This document shows, in pieces, positions 1-7,268 of a stretch of 13,213 nt of DNA. The notes beneath the pieces are model-generated. The model made no database searches, was not told the DNA's origin, and saw nothing but the letters and a program-made list of their open reading frames with translations. A program made the translations under genes and the position numbers. Every line of letters begins with the position of its first letter. The stretch's first letter is position 1. Origin of the DNA: Jimgerdemannia flammicorona (Eukaryota; Mucoromycota; Endogonomycetes; Endogonales; Endogonaceae); contig RBNI01004960.1 in the NCBI GenBank assembly GCA_003990745.1, forward strand, positions 1 through 13,213. Direction: 5' to 3'.

Positions 1-379
1 AAAAAAAAAAAGACGCACCTTCCCCTCGCCCCGACAACGCAATCTCTACTTTCTCTGGAAGCTGTGTGGTCTTCCTGAGTAGGCCGGTGTTGTAAAATCG
101 GCACGGTTGCCATGTTATTCGCCGCATCATGGGTGCGTCATGTTTATGCTGCAAAGCGAGAATTGAGAAAACGGTGGAGGTCCTGGAGGTAGATATAAAG
201 GGTGATAGATTTCGGACGAAGACGATGCGCGCGACGATGGGTCTCGACATTGCGGGCTTGCAAGGGGAGAGTGGCTTTCGGGGGTGATTCATCGAGACGG
301 TGACGCGTCACGTGGACAACTAACCATTTTTCGGAGTTGTCTAAAGCGTCGTGTCTGCCGTGCTCCTCTTCCGCTAGTG
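1..379. promoter_or_regulatory. Upstream region of the SLC25 carrier gene
   Basis: No conserved gene is recognisable here. The window begins with an A11 run. A TATA-like TATAAA lies at 194-199, about 180 bp before the carrier start. Closer in, a 10-bp palindrome TGACGCGTCA (301-310) overlaps a CACGTG E-box (309-314), about 66 bp before the ATG. These are plausible bZIP and bHLH sites but are only sequence matches. A 52-codon open frame (129-287) begins MGASCLCCK; it may be a chance or leader ORF and is discussed as a finding. An in-frame TTG/ATG-rich extension of the carrier reading frame back to 284 exists but has no family support. Confidence 0.45.
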
Positions 380-1297
380 ATGTCCGCCCCCAAAGGTCAG
401 AAGAAGAACATCACGAACCACACCCTCGCCGGTGCCGGCGCAGGAATTGTAGAGGTTCTTGTCATGCAACCCGCTGACGTCCTCAAAACCCGCTTCCAAT
501 CCGTCCGCGTCGCCAATCACTACCGCGACGGAATCTTCAATGCCACTACGCGCATCCTCCGGTCCGAAGGTGTTATGGCCCTCTATCGCGGAACATGGCC
601 CGTGATCTGGATTGTGATGCCGCGCGTCTCGCTGCAATATATGGGCCTCGCGACTTTCAAGCCCATCTTCGAACGCGTGGAGGGTACGCTGATTCCTCTG
701 CGGAGCTCGGCGGCCTTGGCGGGGGCGTGCACGGGTATCGTCCAGGCCGTCACACTCGTCACCCCGCTCGAGATGATCAAGGTGCGCCAGCAGACCGATC
801 TCATTAGCTCGGGCGCCGAGCGCAAGTATCACGGCATGCTGTCGACCATCCGCTCCGTTGTCTCCGAAGAAGGCGTCTTCGCCTTGTACAAGGGACTGGT
901 CCCAACCGTCGTCCGGCAGTCTTGGGGACTGGTCGTGAAATTCACCGGCTATACCGAGATTAAAGGGTTGTTCGAGCGGACAGCCTCGGATCCCTCCGCT
1001 CCCTTGGCGCCGTGGAAGCACATGGCGAGCGGTGGACTCGCGAACGTTTTGGTCGGCGTGTTCAATAGCCCGCCGGATGTGGTCAAGACGCGAATGCAGG
1101 ATCGCGGTGCAAACTATCAAAGCTCTTGGGATTGCTGTCGTCGGATGCTGCGGAACGAAGGGCTCATGTCGTTCTTTAGGGGTGCATGGTTACGCGTACT
1201 GCGCGTGGCGCCCGGCGGTGCGATCCAGTTTGCGGTATACGAGCAGTTTGCAGCAATGTTGGATAAACGGTCAGCGAAGTTGGAGGCCCGAGCGTAG
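380..1297 (+). CDS. Mitochondrial carrier (SLC25), succinate/fumarate carrier-like
   Basis: Intronless, 305 aa, the usual length of a mitochondrial carrier: six transmembrane helices in three repeats of the inner membrane. Each repeat has its signature: QPADVLKTRFQ near residue 30, TPLEMIKVRQQ near 130 and SPPDVVKTRMQ near 235. Repeats are also marked by EGVMALYRG, EEGVFALYKG and EGLMSFFRG. The third repeat ends in RVLRVAPGG, close to the RVMRVAPG of yeast Sfc1, and repeat 2 (KY, EEGV, ALY, RQ spacing) also resembles Sfc1 and plant succinate/fumarate carriers. The substrate is therefore probably a di- or tricarboxylate, which is inference; 2-oxodicarboxylate carriers are the main alternative. 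The ATG at 380 was chosen because it gives a normal short N-terminus (MSAPKGQKK); an upstream in-frame start at 284 would add 32 unsupported residues. The gene is tail-to-tail with COQ10. Confidence 0.92.
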   Translation: MSAPKGQKKNITNHTLAGAGAGIVEVLVMQPADVLKTRFQSVRVANHYRDGIFNATTRILRSEGVMALYRGTWPVIWIVMPRVSLQYMGLATFKPIFERVEGTLIPLRSSAALAGACTGIVQAVTLVTPLEMIKVRQQTDLISSGAERKYHGMLSTIRSVVSEEGVFALYKGLVPTVVRQSWGLVVKFTGYTEIKGLFERTASDPSAPLAPWKHMASGGLANVLVGVFNSPPDVVKTRMQDRGANYQSSWDCCRRMLRNEGLMSFFRGAWLRVLRVAPGGAIQFAVYEQFAAMLDKRSAKLEARA

Positions 1298-1546
1298 GGA
1301 GGGGTTATATTACTGCTTAGTTATGGAGAGGCATAATGTAAAAAAAAACATCATGCAAGTTACACATTGGATAATCGTGTATTCTGTCATTCAAGTAGTG
1401 ATTGTAAATATCGCTGACACGCGATTTATGGGAGTGCATCTACGGCGTGTATAGTTTGATGATTACCTTCTATGATCTAATTATCCATGGAAAACTGCAA
1501 TCACCCACATGTCTAATTGCTCGTACTTCTAACTGTATGACCTAGT
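1298..1546. other. Tail-to-tail spacer between the carrier gene and COQ10
   Basis: This stretch must hold the 3' untranslated regions and polyadenylation signals of both converging genes. Shortly after the carrier stop there is a 9-nt inverted repeat with one mismatch (1331-1339 and 1348-1356) around an A run, which could form a small hairpin. No further gene is supported. Confidence 0.5.
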
Positions 1547-2412
1547 TTACTTCGCCTTGAACTCCCCTTTCCCATAGACCTTTTCACATCTCTGTTCGAA
1601 CGCCCGAATCATATCCTTGCTGATTTGATCGAAGAATAAATTCGCCACCTGAACATGAAGAGGCGACGCAAATTCGAATATGATCCCGAAATCAATATAA
1701 CAGGATGGAGGTTGCAGAGCGCGTGACGCGGTTAGCGACGTGAAGTGAGGGGTGGTAGGGGTAAAACGCCAGGTTGTGACGAGGGTACGGAAGAGGCTTG
1801 AATCGGTGGAGATGGCCTGAAGAATAGATTAGAGGGTGGACGAAGAATTCGTGAAAATGATTCCGCCGTTTGGTTATACAGATATTGGATAGGATTTGTA
1901 CCCACCCGAACCCTCCATGGCCTGTTACAGGTCACCTCGGACACATACTGCTCGCTGAAGCCCTTGAACCCTACGCCCAGCTCGGCCTTCATAACCGTTA
2001 CCACGGCGTGATTTTTATCCTTTCTCGGAACGGTTTTGGTGGAGAGGACGCGCGAATGTGTGCACCAGGGAACGAAGAGATTGTATTGGTCAACGTCGGA
2101 GACAACGTCGTATAGTTGTTGTTGGGAGTAACTAGGAGATTAAAAAGACAAAGTATTTGGTAACCGATCTCGCCTACCTTTTCCGCATTACTTCGCAACC
2201 CAAACAAACCAAGTCATGCCCGCTTACTTTAGCAACTTCCGCTCCGAGTACTCCTTTTTGGAGGAATCGGCAAACGGATTGGGAAGGCCCGTGGGGAGAG
2301 GTGGCAGACTGAAAAAGGAACGTGTGGTGGTGGCGAGGGGTATCAGGTAGGGGGGGCGCAAGGTCTGAAAGGGCTGGAATGGCGCGGTGAGCAGATGGAT
2401 TCGTGGCAGCAT
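1547..2412 (-). CDS. COQ10: Coenzyme Q-binding protein COQ10, mitochondrial (START-like/SRPBCC)
   Basis: COQ10 binds ubiquinone in the mitochondrial inner membrane/matrix and is needed for its efficient use in respiration and its biosynthesis. Three exons on the minus strand: 2412-2228, 2131-1906 and 1816-1547. Introns are 2227-2132 (donor GTAAGC, acceptor CTAG) and 1905-1817 (donor GTGGGT, acceptor CAG). The spliced product is 226 aa. A hydrophobic/basic N-terminus (MLPRIHLLTAPFQPFQTL) fits a mitochondrial presequence. Family motifs follow in order: KEYSERKLL then YSQQQLYDVVSDV across intron 1; FVPWCTHSRV; MKAELGVGF; EQYVSEVTCNRP; VRAISTDSSLF with TTWRF across intron 2; YIDFGIIFEFASPLH; VANLFFDQISKDMIRAFE; and a short basic tail. 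Both junctions restore conserved motifs in frame. The ATG at 2412 is preferred to one at 2544, which would put coding sequence across the shared promoter almost to the neighbouring start codon. Confidence 0.93.
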
Positions 2413-2547
2413 TCCGGAGAGAAGGGTATATTCCGAGTTCTGCCGTGGAGGTTGGATACTGAGCCACCGGTCGCACGGACGGCCGATGACATCACCATTA
2501 TATAGTGGCCCACATGAAAAAAAACCCGGGAATCTCTTTAGCAAGCC
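2413..2547. promoter_or_regulatory. Bidirectional promoter between COQ10 and the CoA carrier gene
   Basis: Only 135 bp separate the two divergent start codons, so the core promoters must share this interval. It contains a TATA-like ATTATATAG at 2497-2505 inside a near-palindrome (2495-2508), and TGACATCA at 2487-2494, one base from the CRE/ATF consensus. The TATA-like element is about 45 bp from the plus-strand ATG, so it would give the carrier a very short leader. Function is inferred from position and motif only. Confidence 0.6.
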
Positions 2548-4117
2548 ATGACCCTCGCCACCTCGGCCTCCTTATCTCAATCCCAACCCCAGCAGAACAC
2601 CGTCGCCGTCACTCAACCAACAAACCTCCACCATATCAAGAGGGATACAAGGAACTGGAACTATGTCATTCGCTCCGGTCTTGCCGGAGGCATCGCCGGT
2701 TGCATGGTGCGTTTTGGAAGGAACCCCCTCCCCACTCCCCTCACGAGCGTTTGATCATAGCGGATCCATTTTTACGTAAAACCCTCTTTGATTACCTTCA
2801 CAGGCGAAAAGTGTGATTGCTCCCTTGGACAGAGTCAAAATTTTGTTTCAGTCTAGCAATCCGGTTTTTGAGAAATATGCCGGTATGGCAATCCAAAAGG
2901 AATTGATTGGGCAAACTCGAGTAAAATGGATGGGGAAAGTGAAGAAGCTGAGATGTGTGTGACATCTTGCAACCTTCAGTATAACAATTACATCTTTTCA
3001 CAATCCACAAGGAACTTGGTCCGGTGTGTTTCGGGCAGGTCGCGAAATTTACCACAACACTGGGGTAATCGGACTCTTCCAAGGCCATTCAGCGACACTT
3101 CTTAGAATTTTTCCGTATGCGGCCATCAAATTCGTTGCATATGAACAATTTCGTACGGTATGCGTTTCTCGGGTTTGCAGAGAGAGAGTGTGTGTGTGTG
3201 AGAAGCTTTTTTTTTTTTTTGGAAGGGGATGGGGAGGAGGAGACTGCACAGTTCGTCGCGGTATGTCGAGCATGTTATCGATACTCACTATAATATTTAT
3301 TGGTCCAACCGTATAGCTATTGATGCCAACACGGAGTCACGAAACGCCGTCGAAGCAATTTTGTGCTGGGTCATTAGCCGGTGAGTCTTTATACCTGTGC
3401 GCTTTGCATTCACGATGCTGTTACCCCTTCAAAAGATCTTACCATAAAGCATTGCTTCTTCATCCAGGCGTAACGTCAGTACTTTTCACATACCCTCTCG
3501 AAGTAATACGAGTGCGATTGGCGTACGAGGTGCGCATGAACGACCACCGACCTCGACCCAATTTCCACAACATGTTCTGGCAAATATACCACGAGGTGGC
3601 ACCGGGCAAGACCTCAAAGTCTTACATGCCACTCCTCAACTTCTACCGTGGTTTCGGTCCCACGGTGGCAGGCATGATCCCTTACGCGGGCGTCTCATTC
3701 TGGACACACCATGTGGCCAGAGAACTTTTCCGCGAGCACCCGCGACTTTCGAAATACACGCATGCCCGTCTTGATTTCGACCCGGAATCGCCCGATTTGA
3801 CCCCTGCGCAGCATAAGAAGCTAGGGCGGATACCATTACGGACATGGGTCGAGGTAACGAGCGGCGGTATCGCCGGCGCGGTGGCTCAGACTGTGAGCTA
3901 CCCATTCGAAGTCACCCGGCGGCGGATGCAGGTCGCTGGTGTGAAGAGTCCGGGCGTGTTCGTTGGATTCTGGGAGACGGTGCGCATCATATGGCAGGCC
4001 AAGGGGATCAAAGGGTTCTTTGTAGGATTGAGTATCGGGTACCTCAAGGTTACGCCGATGGTGGCCGTGAGCTTTACGGTATATGAGAAGACGAAGGCTT
4101 TACTGGACATCGACTAA
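2548..4117 (+). CDS. LEU5: Mitochondrial coenzyme A carrier (LEU5/SLC25A16 type)
   Basis: SLC25 inner-membrane carrier of the yeast Leu5 / Graves disease carrier group, needed for CoA accumulation in the matrix. Five exons: 2548-2706, 2804-2882, 3012-3157, 3317-3380 and 3468-4117, giving 365 aa. Every junction has GT-AG ends and matching phase. The spliced protein has the three carrier signatures: [11 protein letters not shown] near residue 58, [13 protein letters not shown] near 160 and [14 protein letters not shown] near 290. It also shows subgroup hallmarks: GGIAGC before the first, YAGTWSG across intron 2, [20 protein letters not shown] and [10 protein letters not shown] in repeat 1, then [11 protein letters not shown], and [20 protein letters not shown] in repeat 2. 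The start is the first ATG after the TATA-like element. Intron 3 holds (AG)5-(TG)6 and T14 tracts. Intron 4 (87 nt) has no in-frame stop. Assignment to the CoA/Leu5 subgroup is strong; transport of CoA itself is from family knowledge. Confidence 0.93.
3179..3220. repeat. Microsatellites in LEU5-type intron 3
   Basis: (AG)5 at 3179-3188 runs directly into (TG)6 at 3189-3200, followed after AGAAGC by a T14 run at 3207-3220. All lie inside the intron 3158-3316, well ahead of its acceptor. Likely replication slippage products. Confidence 0.9.
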
Positions 4118-4631
4118 GATGTATCGGCAAAGTCTGTCACTCACATTTTTAGACTATGATGGGTTCGGATTTGCTCACTAGACGTCACTGCTGTTATTCT
4201 GTTGGTCCCTTCGCCCATTGTCTCTCTTTCGTAGCATAGCTGTAAAGATATTTGTGAAAGTATGATTTAAAAACCACAGCTAATGTTATTCTCTGTATAT
4301 ACGTTTCTACTGCTCCCTGTTGTAACATTGACCTTATTTTTTATACGTACAGTCCGGTAAGGTTTCCTCTCCAGGAGGCCGCCGCCGCCGCACCAACTTA
4401 TGATGTTAAGAGACTGGAACATGTCAATTGTCTATGAAAATAACACTTTAGAAGACTACATAAGTGGGTCACAATGTGTACTGGAGAATTTCGAGGCCGG
4501 TGGCTTGGTTAGAGTTAGAGACTGTGTTTCCTGGTGCTTTCCGTATTTTGCTCACAGGTATTCTCTCTGTATATGATGTTCCTGGTATTGCTAAGAGAGC
4601 TCCAATTAACTTCAACTATTCTCTTCTTCAA
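4118..4631. other. Tail-to-tail spacer between the CoA carrier and ARP6
   Basis: About 510 bp between two converging stop codons. It is AT-rich, has several short A/T tracts that could serve as polyadenylation signals, and a (GCC)4-like run near 4379-4391. An open frame on the plus strand (4464-4778) runs antisense across the ARP6 last exon and has no family motif, so I treat it as chance. No gene is supported here. Confidence 0.55.
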
Positions 4632-7080
4632 CTACATTCCTCCAAACTTGCGCCGACATGCCTCACTTCCAATCTCGTGATACTCCTGCCGAGTCACCGC
4701 CTTCTTCTTGTATTCTGCTCCTTTCTGGGCCATGGCCATGTGAGCACCGCCTTGCCAAGCGTAGGTGATCGGACTTAGGCGGGGATACAAAGAGGAGCGG
4801 ATAAATATGAGAGACGCTTACAACCTGTTATGTTATATATAAAAATAGACTTACTTGTTCGGTTTAGTGACGCGAACCTCGAAATCAGCGGGTGCGAGAT
4901 TGCGCAGGTCCGTCTCACTGCATAAATAATGTGAGCAAAGAAAGAACGGCGACATGTTCTTAAGTGGGGTCACATGAAAAATGCCTCATGGCAAACAAGA
5001 GATCGGCGGGAATACGTACACTCTTTCCCGGAATCCTTGCAGCTCCGCGTTTCCACCAACAAGGACCACGTTGGCATACATCAGTCCATGCAAACCTTCA
5101 TAGCCAATCGAGTCGCGATGAAGAAAATTTCATCAAACTTCCATGCGTCCGTCCATCAACATTCCACACCGTGCGAAACTCTAAAATCATAATCGCCATA
5201 ATAAGTAATTTCACCCACCCTCATCACACGCTGACACACTCTGCACAATGGTCTCCGGTATCCCCGCCTGGTGCATGCCAATATCGGAGGGATGAAAAAG
5301 GATTTCGGGGATCGTAAACCGCTCATTGTTCATCAGTAGAACCTGCTGGTCACTCGTGGCTGAAAGAAGGTTTGCCGAGAGGGCGGATTTGCCGGTTGGG
5401 CGGGCCTGCGAAACTGGAGTGAGGTGAAATTCACAGACAGGTGAACTAGAGAGAATTGTAAGGATAGTCTTACCTTAATGTAACCCCTTTTGTTACTTGA
5501 GAAATCCGGCAAAACGTATTCTTGTATGATTGGGTTGTCTTTCGGGCTTTTCCTACGATCCCGATGACCATCATGAGAAAGCTGGTCTCGCTACACAAAT
5601 AGTACGAAAGTATGGTCATTGGAGGCCTCGTCATCCAACTCACTTGCATAGATCTAGATCTTTGAACACATCCTGCGATACGTAGCAACAGGCCTCCTTG
5701 ACCTCATTCATGAGATATGTTTCGTCCATCATGTTATAGTGTCTGCAGAGCACGTGCCGGTATCGAGATGGGATGGCTTCGTGGGTGAACAATGGGAAGA
5801 GAGGAAAAGAAAAGCTCGACTGGACAAAAACATGGGAGGGATAAACGATCCTGCTGCGGCGTACCGGAAGGACACGACTTCTTTCAGATGGTTCGTCAGC
5901 AACTTGCCGCCAACGCTGATTCTGAAAAAAAAAAAAAAAAAAAAAAAACAGCCGAGTCAGCCACCTCCCTCAAAAACCGCTCGGACGTATTCCGATGATC
6001 CTCTCCCTTCTTTCCCCACTCAATCCACCAACCTCCGTATTGCCTTAGCCACAGGCTTCCCTTTCAGAAAGGGCACAATATGGGTGAAGGAGTAGCCCGA
6101 ATCAACGATGACGACGCAATCAGGCGGATGCGTCTTGGGGTCGCCAAAAAGAGAGGGGATGTCATTGTGAAGGCATAATTGAGGGGCTGGAACAAACGGA
6201 GAGGTAATGGATTTGAAAGGTGTGGTCTCGTCTTCAGGTCGTTAGGGTGCAGGAGCCTCTATCCCTCGGCTGGTATGGCAAGAAAAAAACCGTGCCACGT
6301 TTACCCGTTGTTCTGTAATACGATTCGAACTCGTACTCCTCAAACACAATCTGGTCGTATGTTTGCTGGATGTTTGGCAGGTTGAAGCAGGGTTCCGTCA
6401 CGACCAAGCCACATTCTTCCGGCTCGCACTATGTAATTACATAGCAAATTAGTAAGGCTTAAAAAATAGAGTAAGTTGGTGGAACAATATAAATATTAAA
6501 GTGCAGATCGAAAATTTATTATTTACCTGTAGAACGTCTTTGGAAAATATCCTATCCCATATCTCTTTTTCGATTTCCCAGTTCGTCAGGAAGCCCTGGT
6601 GTGAGGAAGAGGAAGAGGGTGGGCTATTAAGGGTCATCGTTCAGGTGCAAGCGAGGGAGGAGGGAGGGACTTTGTAGCGCACCTTCTCGAATGGCAAGCG
6701 ATAGTACAAGCCCGAATAGTCGCGACACGTGTTGAGCTGGTCGGCAACGAAAGTTCTCCGGTCGCCCTTGCCACGGGTGATGCAGTTTGGAATGGAGCTG
6801 TGTGGTGTGTGTGGTGGAGTTTTGGGTTGGGGGGTGTGAGTGTGAGTTAGGGAGTAGGGAGGGTGAGCGCGAGTTAGGGAAGAGGGGAGGGTGAGTGCGA
6901 GTTAGGGAGTAGGGGAGGGTGGGTCCGAGTGGCTTATGGAAGGGGTGGGAGGAGAGGGTGTGATGGGGTAATGCAGTTTAATTAATACCGAGTAAGTGTG
7001 TTCTGTTTGGTTGCGGCATCGGGGATAGCAGCCTTGATTTCGTATGCGCCATTGTCGAGGACCACGACTTTGTTGGACAT
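4632..7080 (-). CDS. ARP6: Actin-related protein 6 (SWR1 complex subunit)
   Basis: ARP6 is a nuclear actin-fold protein of the SWR1 remodeller, which exchanges H2A.Z into nucleosomes. Twelve minus-strand exons, in order: 7080-6989, 6797-6683, 6595-6527, 6428-6305, 6186-6033, 5921-5865, 5742-5644, 5552-5474, 5405-5219, 5095-5020, 4917-4855, 4773-4632. All 11 introns are GT-AG and phase-matched; the product is 418 aa (yeast 438, human 396). Recognisable segments are [20 protein letters not shown] at the N-terminus, [17 protein letters not shown] near residue 70, [33 protein letters not shown] near 165, [79 protein letters not shown] near 350, and [13 protein letters not shown] near the end. The protein ends in CRRKFGGM. 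Intron 5 has a weaker GTTGGT donor and an exceptional T24 tract at its acceptor. Intron 1 holds a minisatellite. Head-to-head with the palmitoyltransferase gene. Confidence 0.95.
5925..5948. repeat. A24 homopolymer (T24 on the ARP6 sense strand)
   Basis: Twenty-four consecutive A on the plus strand. In the ARP6 transcript it is a U24 tract ending one base before the acceptor dinucleotide of intron 5 (CAG at 5924-5922), so it is the polypyrimidine tract of that intron. A CTGAC branch-site-like sequence lies just upstream on the sense strand. Confidence 0.95.
6836..6918. repeat. G-rich minisatellite, three units of 27-28 bp, in ARP6 intron 1
   Basis: Three head-to-tail copies at 6836-6862, 6863-6890 and 6891-6918 with a few differences. 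The unit is roughly GTGAGTGCGAGTTAGGGAGT followed by AGGGGAGG. A decayed fourth start follows (GTGGGTCCGAGTGG). It lies entirely within the 191-nt intron 6988-6798, the longest of ARP6. The repeated G3-G4 runs make G-quadruplex formation on the plus strand (the template for ARP6) possible. Confidence 0.88.
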
Positions 7081-7268
7081 GGCTCGCGTGAAAGGAGATC
7101 CGAACTCGGTCGGCAGAATTCCGGACGGGATTTTCATGCTATTATACAGTCACAGTAAGAGCAGTCCACCCTTCCTGACACCTCATTGGCCATTCGACAC
7201 ATACCACAACCCAACCACCCCGCATCCCTGACTCTCTCCCCTAACCCCCTTCCCCTCCCCCCCCAAAC
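7081..7268. promoter_or_regulatory. Bidirectional promoter between ARP6 and the PFA4-like gene
   Basis: 188 bp between divergent start codons. No canonical TATA box is evident on either strand; a TTATACAG lies at 7142-7149. A long pyrimidine-rich stretch with a C8 run ends just before the PFA4-side ATG. Promoter role is inferred from the head-to-head arrangement. Confidence 0.5.

Noticed and set aside
374..1120. 248-codon open frame on the minus strand
   Set aside because: It lies wholly antisense to the carrier exon, which has clear carrier signatures; the long antisense frame follows from the codon composition of that exon.
2224..2544. COQ10 start at the upstream in-frame ATG (2544)
   Set aside because: It would place coding sequence across the TATA-like element to within 3 bp of the neighbouring start codon, and the extra 44 residues do not resemble a presequence, whereas the ATG at 2412 starts a good one.
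4464..4778. 104-codon open frame on the plus strand
   Set aside because: Overlaps the last ARP6 exon antisense and has no recognisable motif.
5739..6095. 118-codon plus-strand frame containing a lysine run
   Set aside because: The lysine run is the A24 homopolymer, and the frame is antisense to three ARP6 exons and their introns.
6316..6335. TTCGAACTC resembling a tRNA B box
   Set aside because: It lies in an ARP6 exon, with no matching A box or cloverleaf.
6836..6918. TTAGGG-like motifs suggesting interstitial telomere repeats
   Set aside because: TTAGGG occurs once per 28-bp unit and never in tandem, so this is a minisatellite rather than telomeric sequence.
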